Shown: positions 33,476 through 41,223 of the stretch, piece after piece | Layout: every line of letters starts with the position of its first letter | How positions within the stretch are numbered: position 1 is the first letter of the stretch | From: Allomuricauda sp. CAU 1633 | GTDB lineage: Bacteria > Bacteroidota > Bacteroidia > Flavobacteriales > Flavobacteriaceae | DNA: 64,000 bases | Direction: 5' to 3' | NCBI RefSeq assembly: GCF_017313225.1 | Contig: NZ_JAFLNE010000004.1 | Coordinates: forward strand, 186,001-250,000 | Program-made: the position numbers and the translations under genes | The notes under the pieces: model-generated | Database searches by the model: none | Told to the model about the DNA's origin: nothing | The model's input: only the letters and a program-made list of their open reading frames with translations

Positions 33476-33521
33476 TAGGCGTTAGGAATGGTTTATTCCT
33501 AAAGATACATATTTCTTGATT

Positions 33522-34394
33522 TTATTCAGGTAAGGGCACATAGGTGTCATCATTTTCCATCATGGGGAAAGTCTTGCTCCGCCATGCTTCTTTGGCTGCC
33601 TCAATTTTTTCCTTGCCTGAAGACACAAAATTCCAATAAATGTGTCGCTCTTCTGGAAAAGGTTCCCCACCAAATAACAACAAATGTGTTTTTGGACGCA
33701 ATATGATGTTACAGGTGTCCTCCACTTTAGATACCAGAATATTCCCTTTTTCGACGACTTCCCCGCAGGCTTCAATGCTGCCTTCCACAATGCAAATCCC
33801 GATTTCACCTTTCAGTTTCCCATTTACATTCAAGGAATAGCTTTCTTCGGTTTTCACTTCTACCATGAACAATTCGGAATGAACGGGAACGGGCGATTCT
33901 TTTCCATACCCTTTTCCGGCCACCAAGGTGAATTCGGCAGTGTCATCCGTCCATTTAGGCAAATCATTCCCGTCAATATGATGGAATTCAGGTTCCATTT
34001 CTTCCAATTCCTTTGGTAAAGCCACCCAAATTTGATAGCCATGGGCCGTAAAGATGGTTCCATCCCGCATATCTTTTGGAGTTCGTTCGGTATGGGTGAC
34101 TCCTTTTCCAGCCGTCATCCAATTTACCGAACCGGGTTTAATGCGTTGTTGGGTACCCAAACTGTCCTCATGCATTATTTCACCTTCCAACATAAAAGTC
34201 AAGGTGGACAGTCCTAAATGGGGATGTTGGTTTACATCCATATATCTTGCTGGCCCCAATTCAGTGGGTCCCATATGGTCGATAAAAATAAAAGGACCTA
34301 TCATTCTTTTTTTCCGAAAAGGAATGAGTCGTCCCACCAAAAAATCCCCGATATCCCTACTACGTTCTTCTATGATTAATCCAATGTTGGACAT
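33522..34394 (-). CDS. Pirin-family protein
   Basis: A 290-residue bicupin of the pirin family. HPHLGLSTLTFMLEGEIMHEDSLG near residue 57 and WMTAGKGVTHTE near residue 92 hold the three histidines and glutamate of the iron site in the N-terminal cupin. The C-terminal pirin_C cupin spans about 175-280 (LLLFGGEPFPEERHIYWNFV). Some pirins have quercetin dioxygenase activity. It lies 46 bases upstream of the lipoprotein gene on the same strand and divergent from the serine hydrolase. Confidence 0.93.
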   Translation of the reverse strand: MSNIGLIIEERSRDIGDFLVGRLIPFRKKRMIGPFIFIDHMGPTELGPARYMDVNQHPHLGLSTLTFMLEGEIMHEDSLGTQQRIKPGSVNWMTAGKGVTHTERTPKDMRDGTIFTAHGYQIWVALPKELEEMEPEFHHIDGNDLPKWTDDTAEFTLVAGKGYGKESPVPVHSELFMVEVKTEESYSLNVNGKLKGEIGICIVEGSIEACGEVVEKGNILVSKVEDTCNIILRPKTHLLLFGGEPFPEERHIYWNFVSSGKEKIEAAKEAWRSKTFPMMENDDTYVPLPE

Positions 34395-34444
34395 ATCTTT
34401 TATGTTTATATTTAGATGCAGAAAGTTACGACAAATCCAAAACC

Positions 34445-35779
34445 ATGAAACTACTTAAGCGCATTTTACTGCTCCTATTGATTGTAATTGGAGTGGTGGT
34501 TTATTTGAATTATCCCAAATTGAACATCATCTCCGGTTACGCATCCAAGAATGTGGCCTCTGGAGTATATGTGGCAGGTCGTTCCGAAGCCTCCATGAAC
34601 TTGAACGACAACAATGTCCCTTTGGTGGAATTGGCCACTACCGAAGTGAACGAAGCAGAAAAATCGGCTTCTTCCAAAGTGTATGGCCTGATGAAACGTA
34701 CTGCGGTGTATCGTGACGGTTTGGGAACCGTACTCATCAACGACGACTATGACCCGAGCAAACTCACCATTCGGCCGCATAGAAATGTATCTATGGATAC
34801 GATTCCGTATCCGTATGGGCAAGCGGCTTCCTTGGATTCTGTTATGGCGGAAGTAGATATGGATCAAGTCAATCAAGCGTTGGCTGTGGCTTTCGCCAAT
34901 CCTGAGATACAAAAAACAAGAACCTTTTTGATTTTGTACAAGGGCCATTTGGTAGCCGAAAAATATATTGATGGTTTTACCAAAGACACGCCTATTTTGG
35001 GTTGGTCCATGACCAAAAGCATATTGGCCACGTGTTTCGGAATTTTGGAGCATCAAGGAAAATTGGAAATGGACTGGCCTGCCCCAATTGCTGAATGGAA
35101 AAATGATGAGCGCAAGGATATTACGCTAAACCATTTGCTGCGTATGCAAAGTGGATTGGAATGGGATGAAGATTATAGCGGTATGTCTGATGTCACAAAA
35201 ATGCTTTTTTTGGATAGTGATATGACCCAAAGACCAAAGGAGAAAAAAGCCATCGCAAAGCCTACCGAGATTTGGAACTATTCCTCCGGAACCACAAATT
35301 TGCTTTCCGGGATTCTTCGACAGCAGTTTCGAAGTCATCAGGAATACTTGGATTTTCCATACTCAGCTTTGATTGATAAAATTGGAATGCATTCCATGGT
35401 CTTGGAGGCCGATATTGCTGGAAACTATGTGGGTTCATCATATTCTTGGGCCAGTACGCGGGATTGGGCACGTTTTGGTCAGCTGTATTTGAATAGAGGT
35501 GTTTGGAATGGCGAACAAATCTTTGATTCGGAATGGGTGGACTATATTACCACCCCCACCCTGCATTCCGATGGCACCTACGGAGCCCATTTTTGGTTAA
35601 ATGCCGAAGGAAAATATCCAAATGTGCCGAAAGACCTATTTTCCTGCAATGGCTATCAGGGCCAATATGTGTTTGTGATTCCCTCAAAGGATTTGGTTGT
35701 GGTACGAACCGGATTGGCCGAAGAACCTGATTTTGATCCCAATCGGATATTGAAAGCTGTGGTGGATGCTATTCAGTAG
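34445..35779 (+). CDS. Membrane-anchored beta-lactamase-fold serine hydrolase
   Basis: A 444-residue class C beta-lactamase-like protein. Residues 5-22 form an N-terminal membrane anchor, with the domain in the periplasm. The SxxK motif is SMTKS (about residue 192), the YxN motif is in WNYSSGTTN near residue 280, and the late segment DGTYGAHFW replaces the usual HTG. The family includes esterases, D-aminopeptidases and nylon-oligomer hydrolases, so a beta-lactam substrate is not implied. It is a single gene. Confidence 0.88.
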   Translation: MKLLKRILLLLLIVIGVVVYLNYPKLNIISGYASKNVASGVYVAGRSEASMNLNDNNVPLVELATTEVNEAEKSASSKVYGLMKRTAVYRDGLGTVLINDDYDPSKLTIRPHRNVSMDTIPYPYGQAASLDSVMAEVDMDQVNQALAVAFANPEIQKTRTFLILYKGHLVAEKYIDGFTKDTPILGWSMTKSILATCFGILEHQGKLEMDWPAPIAEWKNDERKDITLNHLLRMQSGLEWDEDYSGMSDVTKMLFLDSDMTQRPKEKKAIAKPTEIWNYSSGTTNLLSGILRQQFRSHQEYLDFPYSALIDKIGMHSMVLEADIAGNYVGSSYSWASTRDWARFGQLYLNRGVWNGEQIFDSEWVDYITTPTLHSDGTYGAHFWLNAEGKYPNVPKDLFSCNGYQGQYVFVIPSKDLVVVRTGLAEEPDFDPNRILKAVVDAIQ

Positions 35780-35782
35780 CAG

Positions 35783-36214
35783 TTATTCTAAAATGGCATG
35801 ACCAAAATTCACCGAAAAATCAACACACCAGACCATTAAATATTTGTATTCCGTAAAATCCAAAGTCTCTCCATTGGGGATGGTATAATTAAAGTTGCCC
35901 TCCAGGCCCTTCAATTCTCCCAAAGTGATATAATTGGTGGCTTCCAAATCAGTGGCGAGGTACATTTCGAGCAGAGGGCCGTCATCGGATTTAAAATCGG
36001 TGATGAAAAGTGAAGTTCGTTCTTCGTTTACGGTGACTTGTCCCATGGTGGGGTGTGCGGCGTCCACAAATTCACCCATCAATGTAGTATTGCTTCCCAT
36101 TTCTCCTTCCATTGGGGTTCCATCTATGTCAGAAACCATATCCTCTGAAGTAGAAGATGAGGAGCATGAAACCAATAAAACACTAATAACAATGGTTATG
36201 AATTTGATTTTCAT
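35783..36214 (-). CDS. DM13-domain lipoprotein
   Basis: A 143-residue lipoprotein: leader ending in LLVSC, a serine-rich spacer, then a DM13 domain from about residue 48. GEFVDAAHPTMGQVTV starts the domain, and VWCVDFSVNFGHA near the end holds the conserved cysteine proposed to take part in electron transfer. DM13 proteins are mostly uncharacterised redox or adhesion partners. Convergent with the serine hydrolase, 3 bases away. Confidence 0.88.
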   Translation of the reverse strand: MKIKFITIVISVLLVSCSSSSTSEDMVSDIDGTPMEGEMGSNTTLMGEFVDAAHPTMGQVTVNEERTSLFITDFKSDDGPLLEMYLATDLEATNYITLGELKGLEGNFNYTIPNGETLDFTEYKYLMVWCVDFSVNFGHAILE

Positions 36215-36251
36215 GATGTTGGTATTTCCGATTAAGTCGTTAAAAAATGGG

Positions 36252-36347
36252 ATGACTTACAAAAACGTTTCCCATCGCCACAACAATAGGGGGTTTCACA
36301 ACAATAATTTCATTTGTGGGGACTCTGGTGGTACATTTACAATGTAA
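36252..36347 (+). CDS. Possible 31-residue peptide
   Basis: A short ATG frame in the gap after the DM13 gene, rich in Asn, His and Gly and ending ICGDSGGTFTM. A terminator-like hairpin follows about 48 bases later, so a short plus-strand transcript may exist here. Nothing else supports it, and it may be chance. Confidence 0.2.
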   Translation: MTYKNVSHRHNNRGFHNNNFICGDSGGTFTM

Positions 36348-36394
36348 TTAAAATAGAAAGTAATTTTTTCATTTTCATATAGTGTTCTCGTAAA

Positions 36395-36426
36395 AGAGTC
36401 TTGACCCAAGTGGCAAGGCTCTTTTT
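36395..36426 (+). terminator. Terminator-like hairpin
   Basis: AGAGTCTTG (36395-36403) pairs with CAAGGCTCT (36414-36422) through nine pairs including one G-U, followed by TTTT. No annotated gene ends just upstream on this strand, so it either ends a short transcript or is part of the neighbouring repeat cluster. Confidence 0.5.
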
Positions 36427-36458
36427 GGTTTACAGCCCTTTTGTAAATGGTAGTTCGA

Positions 36459-36485
36459 CACGAATTTCACGAATCACACGAATCC
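36459..36485. repeat. Three tandem CACGAATnn units
   Basis: CACGAATTT, CACGAATCA and CACGAATCC stand head to tail. Runs of CACGAATT-like units are common between genes in Flavobacteriia and resemble remnants of dispersed repeats. Function unknown. Confidence 0.7.
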
Positions 36486-36499
36486 CGCCAATTACCAAA

Positions 36500-36549
36500 T
36501 GTCATTCTGAGCAAAGAGAAGAATCTCAATCTTATCCGACAGAATGACA
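36500..36549. repeat. Dispersed intergenic palindromic element
   Basis: TGTCATTCTG at one end is exactly complementary to CAGAATGACA at the other, enclosing GAGCAAAGAGAAGAATCTC. The form GTCATTCTGAGCnnAG...GAATCTC is a repeat seen widely between genes in Bacteroidota. The element may be a small non-autonomous repeat that forms a hairpin in RNA. Confidence 0.7.
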
Positions 36550-36580
36550 ATTGGGTATTATTCAATGTAAATTGTTCATT

Positions 36581-36597
36581 GTCAATTGATAATTGAC
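36581..36597. repeat. GTCAATT/AATTGAC inverted repeat at the menB 3' end
   Basis: GTCAATT-GAT-AATTGAC abuts the menB stop codon. Sequences of the form AATTGATAATTGA recur between genes in this phylum. It may act as a weak 3' hairpin for menB; it has no U-run. Confidence 0.55.
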
Positions 36598-37440
36598 TTA
36601 CGGAATCCATTTGTCTTTCCCAAAGTTAGGTTTCCGTTTTTCTAAAAAGGCATTTCTTCCTTCAATGGCTTCATCAGTCATATAGGCCAAACGTGTCGCT
36701 TCTCCTGCAAAAACTTGTTGCCCCACCATACCATCATCTGTAAGGTTCATGGCAAACTTGAGCATTTTTATAGACGTTGGCGACTTGGCCAACACCTCTT
36801 GGGCCCATTGATAGGCCGTGTCTTCCAATTCATCATGGGGAATAACGGCATTTACCATACCCATTTCAAAGGCTTCTTGGGCAGAATAATTTCGACCTAA
36901 AAAGAAAATCTCGCGGGCTTTTTTCTGTCCCACCATTTTCGCCAAATAGGCCGACCCATATCCACCATCAAAGCTGGTAACATCGGCATCGGTCTGCTTA
37001 AAAATGGCATGTTCCTTACTGGCCAAGGTCATATCGCAGACCACATGAAGGCTATGCCCTCCCCCAACGGCCCAACCGGGCACTACTGCAATGACTACTT
37101 TCGGCATAAAACGGATAAGACGCTGAACTTCGAGGATATTCAAACGGTGGTAACCATCATCGCCCACATACCCCTTATGTCCCCTAGCCTTTTGGTCACC
37201 CCCACTACAAAAGGCCCATTTTCCATCTTTGCTGGACGGTCCCTCGCCCGAAAGTAACACCACACCAATAGAGGTGTCTTCTTGGGCATCGTAGAAAGCT
37301 TTGTAAAGTTCGCTGGTGGTTTTGGGGCGAAAGGCATTGCGTACATCAGGGCGATTAAAGGCAATGCGGGCCACGCCGTCAGATTTTTTATAGGTAATGT
37401 CCTCAAATTCCATGGCGGTCTGCCAGTTGGGTGATTTCAT
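36598..37440 (-). CDS. menB: 1,4-dihydroxy-2-naphthoyl-CoA synthase
   Basis: A 280-residue crotonase-fold enzyme that closes the second ring in menaquinone synthesis. FCSGGDQKARG near residue 78 is the MenB oxyanion-loop motif, VVPGWAVGGGHSLHVVCDMTLAS the second, and DVTSFDGGYGSAYLAKMVGQKKAREIFF the catalytic and trimer region with the aspartate and serine typical of the family. Length matches MenB. No other men gene is nearby. The long untranslated gaps on either side are occupied by dispersed repeats. Confidence 0.96.
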   Translation of the reverse strand: MKSPNWQTAMEFEDITYKKSDGVARIAFNRPDVRNAFRPKTTSELYKAFYDAQEDTSIGVVLLSGEGPSSKDGKWAFCSGGDQKARGHKGYVGDDGYHRLNILEVQRLIRFMPKVVIAVVPGWAVGGGHSLHVVCDMTLASKEHAIFKQTDADVTSFDGGYGSAYLAKMVGQKKAREIFFLGRNYSAQEAFEMGMVNAVIPHDELEDTAYQWAQEVLAKSPTSIKMLKFAMNLTDDGMVGQQVFAGEATRLAYMTDEAIEGRNAFLEKRKPNFGKDKWIP

Positions 37441-37755
37441 GCTGAATATATTTGTTGAACCACAAAATAACGGAAAATCCTCATCATTGTCATTTGAAGC
37501 GCAATGAGAAACTTCTTTTGACTTTTTTGGGTTTCTGCCAAAAATATGGCATTACCATGAAGCATCACCTAATCGATTTATTTTAAACTACTTAACTGAT
37601 CTTTATCATGGTTTCTTTATCTAAAATGTGGTATCCTGTCATGATGTTTTAAACCTTGACTATCTGATGGTTAAGCACGTTGTCATCATTCCAATGGTCA
37701 CTGAGACTTTTTAAGCGTCAACATAAATAATGGAAGTAAGTAAAAGTGATTTGTC
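37441..37755. other. Intergenic gap with a decayed dispersed repeat
   Basis: This 315-base gap holds no convincing gene. GTCATTTGAAGCGCAATGAG at 37489-37508, followed by AAACTTC, resembles the GTCATTTCGAGCGnAnnGAGAAAT repeat of Bacteroidota but lacks a matching inverted end, so it looks like a worn copy. AATCGATT at 37572-37579 is an isolated 8-bp palindrome. Nothing else is recognised. Confidence 0.45.
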
Positions 37756-37947
37756 ATGAATTCAATTCATCCAAACATTGCTGTATTGCAGCGGTTGAAC
37801 CTGGCCAATATATCAGACTGCGAGGGAACAATCGCCGATGATGTCGTTTTTAATCTTTTACACTATGGTAAACTATTGGAAGACCATTATATCAGCCATA
37901 CACGGTTTAGAAATATTGTAAGAAATGAACTCAATGTAAAAGCGTAG
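37756..37947 (+). CDS. Short protein resembling the N terminus of an NTF2/SnoaL-like domain
   Basis: A 63-residue frame. IHPNIAVLQRLNLANISDCEG followed by IADDVVFNLLHYG has the helix-then-strand look of the first 50 residues of SnoaL/NTF2-like proteins (usually 120-150 residues), so this may be a truncated remnant. Its stop lies 4 bases before the ATG of the flavoprotein, which suggests coupled translation and a retained role. Family call is tentative. Confidence 0.45.
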   Translation: MNSIHPNIAVLQRLNLANISDCEGTIADDVVFNLLHYGKLLEDHYISHTRFRNIVRNELNVKA

Positions 37948-37951
37948 TACC

Positions 37952-39787
37952 ATGAAATATAACACTATCATCATCGGCGGAGGCTTAGCTGGTTTGACAG
38001 CCGCTGCCACCCTTTCAAAATTCGGCAAAAAGGTCCTTTTACTAGAGCAACATTATAAGCCAGGGGGCTGTGCCACCTCCTTCAAAAGAGGCGATTTCAT
38101 TATAGAAGTCGGACTGCATGAAATGAGCGGCTTGGTGGACAATGGTTCATTACCACGAATATTTGATATGCTGGATGTGAGCAAAGAAGTTGAGTTGGTT
38201 AAAGTGCCTGAATTCTATGCCGTACATTCAAACAAGGACACTTTTGTATTTCCACATGGTTTTGATGCGGCAACCAAAGCGCTCATCACCAAATATCCAG
38301 ATGAAGAAAAAGGCATCAAACGGTTTTTTAAATTAATCGCGGGCATACGTAAGGAAGCTGTGAGTTTGCCACGTACACCATTAAAACGAAAGTTAATATA
38401 TCCTCTAATGCCATTGCTTTATCCCAACCTGGTGCAGGCAACTAGGCACACAGTTGGGTCTTGGCTGGATAAATACATTACCAACGAAAAAGCCAAACTC
38501 GACCTAGTAGCGCATATTGTCTATTGGGGAGATGATCCTTACACATTGTCCATGTTCTATTTTGGTTTACCATTTTCGGGCTTTATTGGAAATGGCGGAC
38601 ATTTTGTAAAGGGTGGTTCGCAACAGCTTTCCAATCACCTTGCAACATATATAGAAAAGAACGGAGGGCAAGTTTTATTGGGGAAAAAGGTAGAGAAAAT
38701 CGTTACGGAGAATAGTCGTGTAACGGGAGTCACCTTCCGCGATAGTTTTACAAAAAGTACGGAACCTGTCACCATTTTATGTGATAATGTCGTGGCTAAT
38801 TGTGCCATTCCATTGGTGCCGTCTATGTTGGATGAACCTCATGCAACGGCACTTCAACAAAAAATAAAGGATAAAACCAATTCTTGCTCCTTGTTGTGCA
38901 TATATCTTGGTTTTAAAACGGAATTGAGGAGTTTGGGTGTAAAGCATTATTCCAATTATATTCCAGGCGAAGGTGTGGAGTCCTTAAAAGATGTGAAGCC
39001 CAACCACTTGAGTGATTGGTCAAAGCGCAGCTTCATTTTTGTGGATTATAATCAAATAGATGCCCAACTGGCGCCACCCAACAAGTCCGCTGGTGTAATC
39101 TGTTCCGTGGATTATTTGAAAGATTGGGAAAATTTAAATGAAGAAGATTACAAAGCGAAAAAGGAAGAAGTAGCCCAAATAGTATTGCAGCGATTAGAAA
39201 AGCAATTTCCCGGAATTCGCGATACGATTGAATATTATGAAGTGGCAACATCTAAAACTGTTCAGAAATATACCTCTAATCCCAGTGGATCGGTATATGG
39301 TTTTGCCCAAACTTTAGATCAAACCGGCACCAAACGATTCAGAAATAATTTCTTGATTCCAAATTTGTACTTCGCATCGGCATGGGCATTTCCCGGTGGT
39401 GGTTTTGAGGGAAGCATAACAGGAGGTTTTTTGGCCGCCTTGCAGATGAATAAGGATAAAATCTGGTCCAAAACAGATGCAGATAACTATTTGGACGATA
39501 GAATCGTAAAGCTCATAGCCAAGAATAAGGTAAATGACCAAACGATTGAATTAAATTTTGCGAAGCCCGCGAAATTTAAGCATCAGCAAGGAGACTATGT
39601 TGTATTTAAACTGCATGACCCAAAAGCTCTTGAACTGGACCTACCCTACCGTTGGTTGCCCGTTGTTTCATCGGCTGAAGAATCTATTCTCACTTTCCAT
39701 ATCCCCTTAGAAAACAACGGGTTTTCAAGAAACTGCGAAGGACTTAAAATTGGTGAAGAAGCCTTGGTGATGGGGCCTATGGGTTAA
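37952..39787 (+). CDS. CrtI/retinol-saturase-like FAD oxidoreductase with truncated ferredoxin-reductase domain
   Basis: A 611-residue flavoprotein. Residues 1-500 are a phytoene desaturase/CrtISO-like fold: TIIIGGGLAGLTAAATLSKFG is the FAD loop (longer stretch at residues 4-25), and FASAWAFPGGGFEGSITGG near 475 the closing FAD motif. Residues about 515-611 match the FAD-binding barrel of ferredoxin-NADP reductases (QGDYVVFKL, then GFSRNCEGLKIGEEALVMGPMG). The chain stops exactly where the NAD(P)-binding half should start. No remnant of that half follows. Electrons may come from the flavodoxin encoded 26 bases downstream. Substrate unknown. Confidence 0.82.
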   Translation: MKYNTIIIGGGLAGLTAAATLSKFGKKVLLLEQHYKPGGCATSFKRGDFIIEVGLHEMSGLVDNGSLPRIFDMLDVSKEVELVKVPEFYAVHSNKDTFVFPHGFDAATKALITKYPDEEKGIKRFFKLIAGIRKEAVSLPRTPLKRKLIYPLMPLLYPNLVQATRHTVGSWLDKYITNEKAKLDLVAHIVYWGDDPYTLSMFYFGLPFSGFIGNGGHFVKGGSQQLSNHLATYIEKNGGQVLLGKKVEKIVTENSRVTGVTFRDSFTKSTEPVTILCDNVVANCAIPLVPSMLDEPHATALQQKIKDKTNSCSLLCIYLGFKTELRSLGVKHYSNYIPGEGVESLKDVKPNHLSDWSKRSFIFVDYNQIDAQLAPPNKSAGVICSVDYLKDWENLNEEDYKAKKEEVAQIVLQRLEKQFPGIRDTIEYYEVATSKTVQKYTSNPSGSVYGFAQTLDQTGTKRFRNNFLIPNLYFASAWAFPGGGFEGSITGGFLAALQMNKDKIWSKTDADNYLDDRIVKLIAKNKVNDQTIELNFAKPAKFKHQQGDYVVFKLHDPKALELDLPYRWLPVVSSAEESILTFHIPLENNGFSRNCEGLKIGEEALVMGPMG

Positions 39788-39813
39788 AAAACTGTTACAA
39801 AAACGAGTAAATC

Positions 39814-40353
39814 ATGAAAGGCGCTATTTTTTTCTCAGGCAAATACGGTAGTACAGAGCAATACGCCAACTGGATAGGTGAAGCCGTGGGATTACCGGTA
39901 TTTAATATCAATGACGCTCAAGCCAACCCATCAAACTACGACTTTTTGATACTGGGTAGCTCAATCATTTATTTCAAATTGACCATACGAAAATGGGCGA
40001 AGAAGAATCTTGCCACCCTTACAGGTAAATCAAAGGTATTGTTCTCCGTTTCTGGAGCTGGACCCAGTGAGAAACTTGAACGATGGGTCTCTAATTCATT
40101 TCCATCTGAGCTATTGTCTCAAATAGAACATATAGCCCTACGTGGCAGATTAGATCATTCCAAGGTCAGCTGGGGAGTACGATTGATGTTGTGGATAGGG
40201 TCTCTGATGAACCCCAATCCCGATGCTAGTAGAGATGAACGATTGGGCTTTGACTATATGGACAAGTCAAGTATAGAGCCCATTGTAAGGCTGATAGAAC
40301 AGTTACAATTGAACGAAACAACGGAAATGCAGCGATACGTTAAGAGTACTTAA
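39814..40353 (+). CDS. Flavodoxin-domain protein (HemG-like)
   Basis: A 179-residue flavodoxin of the type that includes HemG protoporphyrinogen oxidase. FSGKYGSTEQYANWIGE at residues 7-23 is the FMN phosphate loop; ILGSSIIYFKL near residue 47 and FSVSGAGP near residue 82 are the next two FMN loops. The C-terminal part carries a hydrophobic helix (WGVRLMLWIGSLM). It follows the flavoprotein by 26 bases and precedes a DUF4386 membrane protein by 16 bases, so it may be its electron donor or acceptor. Confidence 0.85.
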   Translation: MKGAIFFSGKYGSTEQYANWIGEAVGLPVFNINDAQANPSNYDFLILGSSIIYFKLTIRKWAKKNLATLTGKSKVLFSVSGAGPSEKLERWVSNSFPSELLSQIEHIALRGRLDHSKVSWGVRLMLWIGSLMNPNPDASRDERLGFDYMDKSSIEPIVRLIEQLQLNETTEMQRYVKST

Positions 40354-40369
40354 ATCCAGAAGTAAACTC

Positions 40370-41002
40370 ATGAAAAATCCGATTTTAAATATATCAACAA
40401 GCAGAGCTGCAATGACCGTAGGAATAGCATTTATTACTTCGGTTATTTTTGTTACCCTGGTGGATGATTTTATATTGCCCAATTTTGTAGTGCCAGGAGA
40501 TACCGAAGCGCTGGCCCATGATATTGCGGCTAATCAGCGTCTGTTTGGTTTAGCAGTACTGGGTTATTTTTTGGTGTTGGTACTTGATGCAATAATTGGT
40601 CTTGCCCTTTATTTAGTGCTAAAGCCTGCCCATGAACAAAGGGCAAGGCTAACTGCTGCATTCAGACTGTTATATGCTTTTACTCTGATCATTGGGGTAC
40701 TGGCGTTTGCATTTCAAATAATCGACACATATGGTTTTGCAACCATAAAACTAATTGGCTATGTATTTTTCGCCGTGCATATTTTGGTGCTTGGTTATGC
40801 TGTTCTGAAATCGGGGTATATACCAAAAATCCTTGGTATACTACTAATTCTTGCATCTTTTAGCTACATTGTTTTTTTTGTTGACTTGCATCTCTCCGAT
40901 TCAATTATGGTAATGCTTATGTTGCTTATGGCCATTGCGGAACTTTCACTAAGTATTTGGTTGATAATTAAAAGAAAAGGACTGCCTAACAATAACCAAT
41001 AG
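40370..41002 (+). CDS. DUF4386 membrane protein
   Basis: A 210-residue inner-membrane protein with about six hydrophobic segments (about 12-32, 60-82, 95-118, 122-140, 148-168 and 178-200). DIAANQRLFGLAVLGYFLVLVLDAIIGLALY and the later KSGYIPKILGILL are typical of DUF4386. Function unknown. It ends the redox cluster. Confidence 0.85.
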   Translation: MKNPILNISTSRAAMTVGIAFITSVIFVTLVDDFILPNFVVPGDTEALAHDIAANQRLFGLAVLGYFLVLVLDAIIGLALYLVLKPAHEQRARLTAAFRLLYAFTLIIGVLAFAFQIIDTYGFATIKLIGYVFFAVHILVLGYAVLKSGYIPKILGILLILASFSYIVFFVDLHLSDSIMVMLMLLMAIAELSLSIWLIIKRKGLPNNNQ

Positions 41003-41148
41003 TAAAACCCTTCCCCTGTCCTATTACTTGGTGGGCCCTTTAGTGCAATAGGTTTTAAATTCGTAAGAATTCGGGTAGGTTTATTTATATAATGGTTATG
41101 TATGCCCCGAGCGGTTTAACAACATTTTTTTGCCGCTAATCACCGAAT

Positions 41149-41166
41149 TACGCAATCGATTGCGTA
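41149..41166. promoter_or_regulatory. LacI-family type operator upstream of GH115
   Basis: TACGCAATCGATTGCGTA is a perfect 18-bp palindrome 57 bases upstream of the GH115 start. Its 12-bp core is identical to the operator at 2997-3012. TATATTTA (41165-41172), one mismatch from TAnnTTTG, directly follows it, so binding would occlude the promoter. Confidence 0.75.
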
Positions 41167-41223
41167 TATTTAGCCTGCAAACTACGCCTATCACTTAATT
41201 AGGTTAAAATCAGTCACATAAAA

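Noticed and set aside
34475-35056. Minus-strand open frame of 193 codons
   Set aside because: It is antisense to the serine hydrolase whose SxxK and YxN motifs are intact. Its composition is low in hydrophobic core patterns.
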